From positions 1,426,001-1,490,000 of the forward strand of contig CP102060.1 of the NCBI GenBank assembly GCA_024579835.1: a stretch of 64,000 bases of DNA, given 5' to 3'. Shown here piece by piece: positions 38,357 through 47,248 of this stretch. A program made the translations under genes and the position numbers. The notes under the pieces were generated by a model. It saw only the letters and a list, made by a program, of their open reading frames with translations. It was not told the origin of the DNA and did no database searches. This stretch comes from Clostridiaceae bacterium HFYG-1003. Lineage in GTDB: Bacteria; Bacillota; Clostridia; Clostridiales; Clostridiaceae. Positions within the stretch are counted from its first letter, which is position 1. Every line of letters starts with the position of its first letter.

Positions 38357-38776
38357 ATGGGAATAAAAAACAAGTTCGAAGAATATCAGATGGAAACTTT
38401 CATGGAGCAGCATGGCGACCGGATTACCCCGGTTTATGGAAATGTTTTATCTGTAAAAATAGACCGGACGAAAAAATTTCTGTTTTGGAATGTGCTCAAT
38501 GTCAGCATGGTAGTAAAACCGGTCGGATCCAGAAACGTTACCCGTTGCCAGTACAAGAAGTCCGGCTTTAAAGAACCGGCTTTTATAAGTATCCGTCAGG
38601 GGAATGAAGTGCTGGTCCAGGGATTGAAAGGTGAAAAAGGCAAGGATGCCTCTGAAGTTGTCACGATCATGAACGTGGTGAATATCACAGATCGGACCCA
38701 GCTGGTGGAAGGCGATCTATCGGTGGATGAAATCATCCGCAACATCAAAGGAAACATCAAGCGTCAGCGCACCTAG
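38357..38776 (+). CDS. Hypothetical protein (139 aa)
   Basis: I do not recognise it with confidence. ATG 38357 has GAAAGGAAA upstream and a TATAAT at about 38314-38319 provides a promoter. No signal or membrane segment; basic, with beta-rich pattern (GNVLSVKIDRTKKFLFWNVLNVSMVVKP; AFISIRQGNEVLVQGLKGEKG; VVTIMNVVNI) and a Lys/Arg-rich tail. The small basic barrel-like look would fit nucleic-acid binding, but that is a guess. Ends in its own terminator at 38781. Confidence 0.6.
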   Translation: MGIKNKFEEYQMETFMEQHGDRITPVYGNVLSVKIDRTKKFLFWNVLNVSMVVKPVGSRNVTRCQYKKSGFKEPAFISIRQGNEVLVQGLKGEKGKDASEVVTIMNVVNITDRTQLVEGDLSVDEIIRNIKGNIKRQRT

Positions 38777-38780
38777 GACA

Positions 38781-38804
38781 AAGTACCTGCACAGGTACTT
38801 TTTT
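38781..38804 (+). terminator. Intrinsic terminator
   Basis: AAGTACCTG (38781-38789) pairs with CAGGTACTT (38792-38800), followed by Ts. Confidence 0.88.
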
Positions 38805-38857
38805 CTTACTGAAAAATAAAAATTCAGACGGATCAGTCAATGAGAGGAGTTTGCATC

Positions 38858-40507
38858 GTGAAAGAAACAGTCTATATCACAGGCCATAAGAATCCGGACA
38901 CGGATTCCATTATTGCGGCGATTGCCTATGCGGAATATAAAAACAAGCAGGGACATGTCCAGGCCGTCCCGATCCGCCTGGGGGCGATCAATCGCGAAAC
39001 CCGGTTCATCCTGGATTACTTTGGCGTCGGTGAACCTCAGTACATGGAAACCATGAAGCTGCGGGTCGGGGATCTGTCCTATGATACAACCCAGCCGGTC
39101 GAAGCAGATATTTCGCTGAAAATGGCATGGAATCTGATGAACAAAAACGCGGTCAACAGCCTGGTCGTCGTGGACGAAGAGGAACTGCTCAAGGGCGTGG
39201 TATCCATCTCCAACGTCACCCGCTCCTATATGGACGTGTGGGATACCAACGTGCTGTCCAAGTCAGATACTCCCCTGGAGAACATTCTTGACACCTTATC
39301 CGCTGTCCCTCTCTACATCCCGGAATCCCCCCGTCCCATTACCGGCAAGATGGTAGTCGTCAACCTCCATCCGGACGACGCTCAGATCATGATCGAAGAC
39401 GGTGATGCCGCCATCACCGGCAATCTGGGGGATCTGCAGCAGACCGCCATAGAAGGCGGTGCCGCCTTCCTGATCATTACCGGCAATCATCACATGAGCG
39501 AGGGCATTCGCGAACTGGCAGAACAGCGCCAAGTCACTGTTCTCCAGACCCCCTACGATACCTTTACCGCCGCCCGTCTTCTGCCTCAGGCGGTGCCAGT
39601 GGAATACGTCATGACAAAGGATCATATCATCTATTTCACTCAGGACGACTTTATCGAAGATGTGTCCCCCGTCATGGCAGAAACTCGCTTTCGCAGCTAT
39701 CCCATCGTCACAGCAGAAAAACGGGTCAAGGGGACATTGTCCCGCTACCATCTGATTTCTTCCCAGAAGAAGAAAGTAATCCTGGTCGATCACAATGAGC
39801 GCAGCCAAAGCGTGGACGGACTGGAGAACGCAGAGATTCTCGAAATCATCGATCACCACCGGGTGGCGGATGTAGCAACGGGTTCCCCGATCTATTTCAG
39901 GAACGAGCCGGTAGGCTCCACCTCCACCATCATTGCCAACATTTTCTTCGAGAACGGCATCCGCCCGTCCCGCAAGATCGCCGGCCTGCTCTGCGCAGCG
40001 ATCATATCGGATACCTTGTTCTTCAAGTCCCCCACCTCCACGCAGGCAGACCGACTGACGCTGGAACGCCTGGCGAAAATCGCGGATCTGAATCCCGAGC
40101 CCTTCGCCATGGACATGTTCCGGGCCGGAACTTCTTTGGAAGGGAGAACCCCGAAGGATCTGCTGGCCCAGGATTTCAAGACCTTCACCGTGGACGACCA
40201 GAAAATCGGCATATCCCAGGTATATTCCCTGGATTCCTCTGCCCTTTCCAGTATGAAGGACGAACTCCTCCAGCTGATGGACACCAGAGCCAGAGAGGCC
40301 GGTTATACGATATACGGCCTGCTGATCACGGACATTTTCAAGGAATCCTCCGAACTGGTCGTGACCGGTCCTGAGAAAGGATTGATTGAAAAGGCCTTCA
40401 ACCAGACAATCCAGAACAATTCCATCGATCTGCCCGGCGTCCTGTCCCGGAAAAAACAGGTCATTCCGGTACTGACTTCAGTGGTCATGAACAAAAAAAG
40501 AGGTTGA
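38858..40507 (+). CDS. ppaC: Manganese-dependent inorganic pyrophosphatase with CBS/DRTGG regulatory insert
   Basis: 549 residues from GTG 38858; AGAGGAG lies seven bases upstream, and the ATG at 38840 falls before that site. Family II DHH/DHHA2 phosphoesterase. HKNPDTDSI (metal ligands) at the N-terminus, then two CBS halves (VEADISLKMAWNLMNKNAVNSLVVVD; EYVMTKDHIIYFTQDDFIEDVSPVM) flanking a DRTGG domain, then the DHH core IIDHHRV with VGSTSTIIA and the C-terminal catalytic domain. CBS-containing family II pyrophosphatases are regulated by adenine nucleotides. Hydrolyses PPi in the cytosol. Confidence 0.94.
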   Translation: MKETVYITGHKNPDTDSIIAAIAYAEYKNKQGHVQAVPIRLGAINRETRFILDYFGVGEPQYMETMKLRVGDLSYDTTQPVEADISLKMAWNLMNKNAVNSLVVVDEEELLKGVVSISNVTRSYMDVWDTNVLSKSDTPLENILDTLSAVPLYIPESPRPITGKMVVVNLHPDDAQIMIEDGDAAITGNLGDLQQTAIEGGAAFLIITGNHHMSEGIRELAEQRQVTVLQTPYDTFTAARLLPQAVPVEYVMTKDHIIYFTQDDFIEDVSPVMAETRFRSYPIVTAEKRVKGTLSRYHLISSQKKKVILVDHNERSQSVDGLENAEILEIIDHHRVADVATGSPIYFRNEPVGSTSTIIANIFFENGIRPSRKIAGLLCAAIISDTLFFKSPTSTQADRLTLERLAKIADLNPEPFAMDMFRAGTSLEGRTPKDLLAQDFKTFTVDDQKIGISQVYSLDSSALSSMKDELLQLMDTRAREAGYTIYGLLITDIFKESSELVVTGPEKGLIEKAFNQTIQNNSIDLPGVLSRKKQVIPVLTSVVMNKKRG

Positions 40508-40597
40508 TCTCCCTGCTTGTTCTCACATTATTTACTTTATGCAGGGGGAAGAATAAGCTATACTAATACTAATCATTTGAAAGCGGAGGATCATTAT

Positions 40598-41089
40598 ATG
40601 TCTGAAGATATGAAAGATAAGAACGTACACGGAGAAGAGCATGTTCATGATGAACATTGCAATCACGACCATGACCATGTTCACGATGAACACTGCAATC
40701 ACGACCATGACCATGAGCACGAGCATGGCGTCACTGTGATGATGGAAAATGAGGACGGCACCTCGGAAGAATATCCGGTGGTTGATGAGTTCGAATACAA
40801 TGATTCCGTGTACGTACTGGTTGAAAACCCGGATGGAACCGTAACGCCCCTTCGCTCCGTAGGCGAAGAAGGCGATCTCGAATTCCTGACGGAAGACGAA
40901 TTCAACGAAGTCGCTGCGGCCTACAACGAATTCATGGATGAATTTGGTGATGAAGACGACGACGAAGATGAAGATGAAGACGACGACGACCTGGATGCTG
41001 ACTTCCATGACGATGACAACGTTCATGAGAACGGTGAATTCGAACAGGAATATGACGAAATGGACGAAGCAGAGGACGAGGATAAGTAA
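40598..41089 (+). CDS. DUF1292 protein with a histidine-rich N-terminus
   Basis: 163 residues from ATG 40598 (GCGGAGGATC upstream). The N-terminus has two tandem copies of HVHDEHCNHDHD and further His/Asp pairs, a likely metal-binding tract. The DUF1292 core follows (MMENEDGTSEEYPVVDEFEYNDSVYVLVENPDGT ... LEFLTEDEFNEVAAAYNEF), then a long Asp/Glu-rich tail. DUF1292 proteins are small and common in Bacillota, with unknown function. Acidic, cytosolic. Confidence 0.88.
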   Translation: MSEDMKDKNVHGEEHVHDEHCNHDHDHVHDEHCNHDHDHEHEHGVTVMMENEDGTSEEYPVVDEFEYNDSVYVLVENPDGTVTPLRSVGEEGDLEFLTEDEFNEVAAAYNEFMDEFGDEDDDEDEDEDDDDLDADFHDDDNVHENGEFEQEYDEMDEAEDEDK

Positions 41090-41115
41090 TCCCTGACCAG
41101 TCTCGAAGTAATCAC

Positions 41116-41148
41116 AAGGGCTGAGGCACTGAATGCCCAGCCTTTTTT
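41116..41148 (+). terminator. Intrinsic terminator after the DUF1292 gene
   Basis: GGCTG (41119-41123) pairs with CAGCC (41138-41142), extended by AA/TT and an inner GGCA/TGCC stem, then a T run. Confidence 0.8.
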
Positions 41149-41173
41149 CAATGAATCAGACAGGAGGCAAGCT

Positions 41174-41806
41174 ATGGGTCGCTTAGCAATCTTTGATGTG
41201 GATTACACCCTTACAAAACGCGAGACCCAGGTGGAGCTCATAAAATACCTGATCCGCCATGAACCTCGAAAAGCCCTCTATTTGCCAAACAGCGCGTTGG
41301 CTGCTCTGGGTTTTCTCCTGGGGTTTCATGATGAGAAGGCGTCGAAAGAACAAAACCTGAAAGTGCTGCGGGGTCTGACCGAATTCGCCCTGAACCAGCT
41401 TTCCCGCCGCTTCATGGAAGAAAGCGTCAAGCCCATGCTCTATCAGGACGGAATCCGGCGCCTGAAGAAGCATCACGAAGAAGGCATGCGGGTGATCCTG
41501 ATCTCCGCTTCCCCGGAATTCTATATTAGAGAGTTTGAGCGCTCGCCTTATATTGAAAAAGCCATGGGCACCCGATTTGAGATCAAGGATGGAATATTCA
41601 CCGGAAAAATGATCGGTCGAAACAATAAAGGCGATGAAAAGATTCACCGCCTGATGGAATACCTGGGACAGGACCCAGTCGACTGGACCGAGTCTGTCAT
41701 GTATTCAGACTCCCTCAGCGACAAGCCACTCATGGATCGGATGGGACAGGCCTATCTGATTAATCATAAAAAAAACCCATATTTTCCAGTGCTTCACTGG
41801 AGTTAG
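41174..41806 (+). CDS. HAD-IB family hydrolase (phosphoserine-phosphatase-like)
   Basis: 210 residues. HAD motifs: FDVDYTLTK (D8 nucleophile, D10 acid), ISASPE (motif II), a conserved Lys in GRNNKGDEK, and YSDSLSDKPLM (motif IV). IB-subfamily cap region between the first two motifs. Substrate unknown; a phosphomonoesterase acting on a small molecule. Start ATG 41174 after AGGAGGCAAGCT. Followed after 17 bp by the aminotransferase gene, likely the same transcript. Confidence 0.9.
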   Translation: MGRLAIFDVDYTLTKRETQVELIKYLIRHEPRKALYLPNSALAALGFLLGFHDEKASKEQNLKVLRGLTEFALNQLSRRFMEESVKPMLYQDGIRRLKKHHEEGMRVILISASPEFYIREFERSPYIEKAMGTRFEIKDGIFTGKMIGRNNKGDEKIHRLMEYLGQDPVDWTESVMYSDSLSDKPLMDRMGQAYLINHKKNPYFPVLHWS

Positions 41807-41823
41807 CCGGAAAGGAGATCCCT

Positions 41824-42681
41824 ATGACGGAAAAAATCATGAAGAATAACCGCCTTTACGAGAAAGCTCACCTGACCATCCCGCAGGGCTCCGGCCTGGT
41901 CTACGAAGTGATCCGGGTGATCGACCGGGCTGCCCTGTTTTTTCGGGAGCATTATAATCGATTCTGCAGCACGGCACGAAAAAAAGGAGTCACTGACTTT
42001 ATGTCCTTCTCCTCATTCCTGGCGATGACCGATCACTTTATTCAGGGTCAGGCCAAATCCAGTTTCAATGTGAAGGTGATCCTGGATGTGAAAACCCAGG
42101 ACGTCTATCTGTTTGAAAGTCCATCGTCCTATCCCGAAAAAAGCCTGTATGAATCCGGAGTTCATACCGAACTGATGCCTTATGACCGATCCGACCCGAA
42201 TGCCAAGATTACGAACCCGGAACTGACAAATCTTGCGGAAGCCAGACGGCGGGAAACGGGCGCTTACGAGCTGATCCTGGTGGATCGCCATGGCTTCATC
42301 ACGGAAGGCTCCCGTTCCAATGTATTTTTCACCGATGGCACTTCCCTGATCACCCCGCCCCTGCATAGCGTCCTTCCCGGCGTGACCCGCCAACGGATCA
42401 TCTCAACCGCTCAGGCGCAGGGCATTCCCGTCCGGGAAGAACTCATACCTGCAGAATCAGTCTCTTCCTTCCAGGGAGCATTTATCAGCGGGACATCTCC
42501 GAAGATTCTCCCCATTCGAAGCATTGGCGAGCATCCGATTCAGTCCGCCCGTCTTCCCATCCTGCTGGACCTCATGTCCGCTTTTGATCGGGAGATCATG
42601 AAGGACTTGAATTCTTATCGAGAGATATCAGAAAGTCAGGCCGTGCATACCAGAATTATTCATAGCGAAGCCAATATGTGA
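41824..42681 (+). CDS. Class IV PLP-dependent aminotransferase/lyase
   Basis: 285 residues, fold type IV (branched-chain aminotransferase, D-amino-acid aminotransferase, aminodeoxychorismate lyase). GFITEGSRSNVFFTDGTSLITPPLHSVLPGVTRQRII is the family signature around residue 158; the PLP lysine would be expected near residue 100-140 (NAKITNPELTNLAEARRRETG contains the candidate). SGTSPKILPI appears near the C-terminus. Substrate not assignable. Start ATG 41824 after GGAAAGGAGATCC. Confidence 0.85.
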   Translation: MTEKIMKNNRLYEKAHLTIPQGSGLVYEVIRVIDRAALFFREHYNRFCSTARKKGVTDFMSFSSFLAMTDHFIQGQAKSSFNVKVILDVKTQDVYLFESPSSYPEKSLYESGVHTELMPYDRSDPNAKITNPELTNLAEARRRETGAYELILVDRHGFITEGSRSNVFFTDGTSLITPPLHSVLPGVTRQRIISTAQAQGIPVREELIPAESVSSFQGAFISGTSPKILPIRSIGEHPIQSARLPILLDLMSAFDREIMKDLNSYREISESQAVHTRIIHSEANM

Positions 42682-42821
42682 AAAGTATAAAGAAAAGAAC
42701 GGTGAAATACTTAAGGTTTATTAGTTGTTCTAAATCGATAAATATTAATTGTTTTAAATTACTTTTATTTATAAAGATTTCTTCACAACTATAACGAACG
42801 GCTTTTTCACTCTGATGCCAA

Positions 42822-42858
42822 TAAAAAAAATAGACAGAGCTGATGAAGCCACCCTGTC
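42822..42858 (-). terminator. Terminator of the 58-aa gene
   Basis: On the minus strand GACAG (42858-42854) pairs with CTGTC (42837-42833) with an inner GGCTTC/AGC region, followed by ATTTTTTTT. The spacer 42682-42821 is AT-rich and shows no gene. Confidence 0.75.
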
Positions 42859-42876
42859 TGTGAAGTGTCTGATATG

Positions 42877-43053
42877 CTAGGATCTGGCGGAAGGCTCGAT
42901 TAAATCATCTTCCTGATAGGTTTCTTCGATCATGGCGCCATAGTCATTCACGAATTGGTCCAGCTCAGCCTTGTGGTCCTGGACATACTTTTGAACCATG
43001 GCACCGGCTGCCATAGCTCCCAGTACGATGAGCATTTTGCTTTTTAACTTCAT
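42877..43053 (-). CDS. Small protein, 58 aa, hydrophobic N-terminus
   Basis: ATG 43053 follows GGGAGGGAAGC, a strong ribosome-binding site, and a terminator follows the stop, so this short gene is well supported. The N-terminus (MKLKSKMLIVLGAMAAGAMVQKYV) is a signal-anchor-like helix with glycine and alanine; the rest is acidic and helical (DHKAELDQFVNDYGAMIEETYQEDD). Probably membrane-bound. I do not recognise the family. Divergent from the orphan response regulator. Confidence 0.75.
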   Translation of the reverse strand: MKLKSKMLIVLGAMAAGAMVQKYVQDHKAELDQFVNDYGAMIEETYQEDDLIEPSARS

Positions 43054-43134
43054 GCTTCCCTCCCGGCAGGCCTTTCGAGCCCGCTCCTCTTTATAATTTG
43101 TTTATACTATACGATTATTATAACATAGACTAAT

Positions 43135-43150
43135 CTTTGGCATACCAAAG
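43135..43150. promoter_or_regulatory. Candidate operator palindrome CTTTGG-CATA-CCAAAG
   Basis: A perfect 6-bp dyad (43135-43140, 43145-43150) in the divergent space between the 58-aa gene and the orphan regulator. It overlaps the -35 area of a promoter whose -10 is TATAAT at 43170-43175. Confidence 0.5.
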
Positions 43151-43235
43151 CTTTTTGATAACTATGAGATATAATGGAATAAGAATTTTTATTCATCTTA
43201 CTTTGACCTATTAACGAAAGACATCATGACAGGCG

Positions 43236-43919
43236 GTGAAAATTTTGCTGAGTATTTTAGTAGCGGAACGAGACGGAGACATCCGGCGCAAAATAAGAAA
43301 TGTACTTCAGGATTCCTATAAGGTTTATGAAGCGGACAATGGCATTGAGGCCATCGAGATCAGCAACCGGGAACTGATTTCCATTTATCTGATCAATTGC
43401 GAAATGCCCTTCATCTCAGAAAAGGATTTTTTCAAACGGTTCGAACACCTCTCAATCCATCCAATTCTGGTTTATGGAGCCCCCGAAGACTTCAACCTGG
43501 CGGAAGAATTTCCCTTTATCGATTTTTTCGAGAAAACGGACGATATGAACACCATCCGGCAGCTTGTAGACCGACAGAGCTTCCATCATTTCGGAACCAG
43601 TGATGACCCCCGCTATTTCCGACTTATGGGGATGGAAATAGACTATTACCAGAAGCGATTCAACCTTGAAGGCAAGGAAGTAAAGCTGACGCCGAAAGAA
43701 TTTGATCTTTTGGTCTTTCTTATCACGCGCACAGGCAATTACTTTAGCCGGGAGACTCTGCTAATCCAGGTCTGGGGATATGATTTCCTTGGTGATTCCA
43801 GAACCATCGACACACACGTCAAGAGTCTTCGCAACAAACTGGGGCCTTATCGCAACATGATCCAGACCATCTGGGGAAAAGGCTACAAGATCGAATTGCC
43901 GGAACCGGGACAGATCTAG
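43236..43919 (+). CDS. Orphan OmpR-family regulator with degenerate receiver
   Basis: 227 residues if it starts at GTG 43236; TTG 43245 is also possible with GGCGGTG as its ribosome-binding site. The receiver keeps an acidic patch (AERDGD) and a lysine (FFEKTDD), but the phosphoacceptor position is Asn: LINCEMP replaces the usual LxDxxMP, so phosphorylation at that site is not expected. The C-terminal winged helix is complete (KLTPKEFDLLVFLITRTGNYFSRETLLIQVWGYDFLGDSRTIDTHVKSLRNKL). No histidine kinase is adjacent. Probably a phosphorylation-independent regulator. Confidence 0.87.
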   Translation: MKILLSILVAERDGDIRRKIRNVLQDSYKVYEADNGIEAIEISNRELISIYLINCEMPFISEKDFFKRFEHLSIHPILVYGAPEDFNLAEEFPFIDFFEKTDDMNTIRQLVDRQSFHHFGTSDDPRYFRLMGMEIDYYQKRFNLEGKEVKLTPKEFDLLVFLITRTGNYFSRETLLIQVWGYDFLGDSRTIDTHVKSLRNKLGPYRNMIQTIWGKGYKIELPEPGQI

Positions 43920-44044
43920 AAACTGTTTGTATCGATCGGCTCAAAGACCCGAATGACTGGCTCAGTCGGCATTCCCTGGAGCTGGTCCATTTACCATCCA
44001 TTCAGCAAATCATTCACCTATCCCTGATAGAACCAGACGCATAC

Positions 44045-44085
44045 CAGCCACAGGACAGCATCCCTGCTCGCCTGTGGCTGTTCTT
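44045..44085 (+). terminator. Terminator downstream of the orphan regulator
   Basis: CAGCCACAGG (44045-44054) pairs with CCTGTGGCTG (44071-44080), then TTCTTG. The gap 43920-44418 holds this hairpin and the one at 44320; no gene is visible in it. Confidence 0.7.
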
Positions 44086-44319
44086 GTCTGCCATCAAAAG
44101 AGAATGCTCGAACTTGATTCCTCCTGCAGGATTCCCTTCCACTGATTTTGGTCAACCGGATTTACAATCTGTCAGTCACTCGATTGCGACAGGCCCTAAG
44201 CAGCCGCAACACCGACAAGAGCCCCCTGGGAGGCTCAGATGATACGAGGCAGTCACAAGGAAGATTCCAGAATGATTCCAGTAGGTCAACAGTAAGCCGA
44301 GTTAACGACTATCAAATAA

Positions 44320-44355
44320 GCCGGATCCGACACCATGGAAAGCGTTGGATCCGGC
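44320..44355 (-). terminator. Terminator of the copper operon
   Basis: GCCGGATCC (44320-44328) pairs with GGATCCGGC (44347-44355). The minus strand continues TTATTTG. It may also serve the plus strand (CTTTTCCTTTT). Confidence 0.72.
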
Positions 44356-44418
44356 CTTTTCCTTTTCTGAAGCGGATAAATCAAGGCGCTGCCTTGAATT
44401 ATCCGGTCATATCATCTC

Positions 44419-44619
44419 TTAGGCTTCAAAGCCCTTGACTTCGTAGCCGATGTCCTCAATCGCTTCACGAACGGCAGCCTCCGAAACCTCACCGGCATAT
44501 GTCGCGCTGTGGTCCGCCAAGTCAACCCGGACTTCCTGAATTCCCGCCAGAGCCTTCATGGCTTTTTCCACACGGGCGCTGCAGCCGGAACAGGACATTC
44601 CTTCAATTCTTACTTTCAT
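44419..44619 (-). CDS. copZ: Copper chaperone, HMA-domain (CopZ-like)
   Basis: 66 residues from ATG 44619 (AGGAGG eight bases upstream); a longer frame to 44682 has no ribosome-binding site. A single heavy-metal-associated domain with the Cu(I)-binding GMSCSGCSARVEKAM loop near residue 8 and IEDIGYEVKGFEA at the end. Delivers Cu(I) to CopA. Third gene of csoR-copA-copZ, 127 bp after copA. Contrast the UGA in the equivalent loop of the Zn/Cd ATPase: here both cysteines are ordinary codons. Confidence 0.93.
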   Translation of the reverse strand: MKVRIEGMSCSGCSARVEKAMKALAGIQEVRVDLADHSATYAGEVSEAAVREAIEDIGYEVKGFEA

Positions 44620-44746
44620 TCTGAGTTCCTCCTGATTCATTTTTTGATTTTTTATACTGATTCGTTGATTCAATCGCTTCAAATCGCTTTTTATATGAAG
44701 GGTAAACCTTGTGGTTGGATCTGGTCTGTGTTATTTGGTCAGATGC

Positions 44747-47245
44747 TTATTCCGCTGCCTTTGTCCGGGCTGTGGCCCGGGGCGGCTTGTACCCTCTGAG
44801 TCTGAGGGCATTGGTCAGAACGCTGACCGACGACATGCTCATGGCGAAAGCGGCAATCATGGGATTGAGCAGCAAGGAATGATTTTGCGTGAACAGATAC
44901 AGCAGACCCATGGCGACAGGGATGCCGATGACATTATAGAAAAATGCCCAGAACAGATTCTGCTTGATGTTTCGAATGGTTTTTCGGGACAGATCGATGG
45001 CTGAGGCAACGTCCATGATGTCGTCATGCATCAGAACAATGTCCGCAGATTCCATGGCCACATCGGTCCCGCTGCCGATGGCGATGCCTACATGTGCGGC
45101 TGCCAGTGCCGGAGCGTCATTGATGCCGTCTCCGACCATGCCGGTGATGAAACCTTCCTGTTTCAGGTTCTCGATGGTCTGAATCTTATCCTGGGGCATG
45201 ACTTCAGCCACCACCTCGTCGATTCCCAGCTGAGCCGCAATGGCCTGGGCAGTGCGCTGATTGTCGCCTGTAAGCATGATAGTTCGAATTCCCATCTGCT
45301 TCAGCTGATCCACGGCTTCCCGGGATGTCGGCTTTATCGTATCCGCGACGGCGATGATTCCGATGACCTGATGCTGACGGGCCACGAACATCGGGGTCTT
45401 GCCGTTCTGAGCCAGTTCCTCCGCCTGTCGGACAATCGGGTCTGCCATCTGCTGGGACCTGGTGGTCATCAGACGTTCGTTCCCAATGGACCAGAGGACG
45501 CCATCAATTTCAGCCTGGATGCCCATTCCGGTTAATGTTTTGAACTGTTCTGTCCGTTTCAGCGGGATTTGACCTTCCCGGGCAAAATCAATCATAGCCC
45601 GTCCCAGAGGATGCTCTGAATCCGCTTCCAGTGAAGCCGCCGCCTGGATTAATTCCTGAGTGGTGAAGTCCCCTTGCGGCAGCACATCGGTGACAACGGG
45701 TTTCCCCTGAGTCAGGGTACCGGTTTTGTCCAACACCAGTGCATTGATCCGATGAGCCTGTTCCAGTGCCTCTCCGGATTTAATCAGAATTCCGTTTTCA
45801 GCGCCTTTGCCCGTTCCCACCATAATGGCCGTCGGGGTAGCCAGACCCAGGGCACAGGGGCAGGCAATGACCAGAACGGAAACCAGAATCGTCATGGCAA
45901 AGGCTGTGCCCTCGCCGCGCATCAGCCAGAACAGGGCGGACACGATGGCGATGACGATGACGACCGGTACGAAATATCCGGAAATGATATCTGCCAGTCT
46001 GGCAATCGGCGCTTTTGTCGCCTGCGCGTCCTCGACCAGTCGGATGATGGCAGATAGCGCTGTTTCACTCCCTACTTTTGTTGCCCGGTAGCGAATGGTT
46101 CCGCCGCTGGAGGTTGAAGCGGTGTAAATTTCGGCACCGGGACCTTTAGCCACAGGAATGGATTCTCCGGTCAGCATGGATTCGTCCATATAGTTGCTGC
46201 CTTCCAGAACCTCTCCGTCTGCGGGCGCTGAGGATCCCGGTTTCAGCAGGATGATATCGCCTCGCACCAGATCGTCAACCGGGATAACAACTTCCTGATC
46301 GTTGCGGATGATCGTTGCCTTGTCCGGTCGAAGTCCCATCAGTTTCTTAATAGCCTGACTGGTCCGCCCCTTGGAGATGTTCTCAAGAAACTTCCCCAGC
46401 GTAATCAAAGCCAGGATGGTGGCTGCCGACTCGAAATAGATGTTGTGCACGGCGTGATGCTCGCCGCCGGCCACCAGCAGAAGCTGATAGACCGAAAAGC
46501 CAAACGCCGCGGTCGTTCCCAGCGCAATGAGCGTATCCATGTTAGGATTACCCCGGAACAGGTTCGCATATCCTGATGTATAGAACCGCCGGCTGACAAA
46601 AAGAACCGGCAGCGTCAGCGCCAGCTGCAGCAGCGCGAAATTCAGAGGCTGGTGATCCGGTGCGATGACGGCAGGCAGCTGCAGGCCAAGCATCGGTCCC
46701 ATCGCAATGACAAGCAGAGGAATCGTAAACGCCATGCTGACAATCAGCCGGATGCGGTATGGATTGACCGCCTGCACCTCAGTTGCTGCCGTGCTTTCTT
46801 CCCGCAGATGGAATCCAAGCTTATCCACGGCAGCTTCCACTTCGTCGGTTTTAATCAGAGCCGGGTCATACGACAGATAGAGCTTGCCGCTGGCATAGTT
46901 GACGACGGCAGAGTCGACACCGTCTTTTTTCCCCAGCACCCGTTCAATGGATTGGGCGCAGGCTACACAGTCCATGCCCTCCACAGTAAACTGCTTTTTC
47001 CGCAGTTCAGCCGCCGCTTCCGTCTGACGGCTGATTTCATCCTGTGTCAGATGGAACCCCAGTTTTTCCACCTTCTGATGGATCAGTTCATCCGAAATCA
47101 GATTCTCATCGTAATCCAGATATAATTTATTGTTTCCATAGTTGACCGTGGCAGCCGTTACGCCTTCCTGACGTCCCAGCACCCGTTCGATGGACTGGGC
47201 GCAGGCCACGCAGTCCATGCCGCCTACTTCATACGTCTTTTTCAT
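44747..47245 (-). CDS. copA: Copper-exporting P1B-1 ATPase
   Basis: 832 residues. Two N-terminal HMA domains, each with GMDCVACAQSIERVLG (near residues 9 and 90), eight membrane helices, the CPC site (ACPCALGLATP, about 461-463), the phosphorylated Asp in DKTGTLTQG (about 506), GDGINDAPAL, and the Cu-class signatures in the last helices (YN in FFYNVIGIP, MSMSS in FAMSMSSVSVLTNA). Pumps Cu(I) out of the cell. Begins 3 bp after csoR. Confidence 0.97.
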   Translation of the reverse strand: MKKTYEVGGMDCVACAQSIERVLGRQEGVTAATVNYGNNKLYLDYDENLISDELIHQKVEKLGFHLTQDEISRQTEAAAELRKKQFTVEGMDCVACAQSIERVLGKKDGVDSAVVNYASGKLYLSYDPALIKTDEVEAAVDKLGFHLREESTAATEVQAVNPYRIRLIVSMAFTIPLLVIAMGPMLGLQLPAVIAPDHQPLNFALLQLALTLPVLFVSRRFYTSGYANLFRGNPNMDTLIALGTTAAFGFSVYQLLLVAGGEHHAVHNIYFESAATILALITLGKFLENISKGRTSQAIKKLMGLRPDKATIIRNDQEVVIPVDDLVRGDIILLKPGSSAPADGEVLEGSNYMDESMLTGESIPVAKGPGAEIYTASTSSGGTIRYRATKVGSETALSAIIRLVEDAQATKAPIARLADIISGYFVPVVIVIAIVSALFWLMRGEGTAFAMTILVSVLVIACPCALGLATPTAIMVGTGKGAENGILIKSGEALEQAHRINALVLDKTGTLTQGKPVVTDVLPQGDFTTQELIQAAASLEADSEHPLGRAMIDFAREGQIPLKRTEQFKTLTGMGIQAEIDGVLWSIGNERLMTTRSQQMADPIVRQAEELAQNGKTPMFVARQHQVIGIIAVADTIKPTSREAVDQLKQMGIRTIMLTGDNQRTAQAIAAQLGIDEVVAEVMPQDKIQTIENLKQEGFITGMVGDGINDAPALAAAHVGIAIGSGTDVAMESADIVLMHDDIMDVASAIDLSRKTIRNIKQNLFWAFFYNVIGIPVAMGLLYLFTQNHSLLLNPMIAAFAMSMSSVSVLTNALRLRGYKPPRATARTKAAE

Positions 47246-47248
47246 CGG

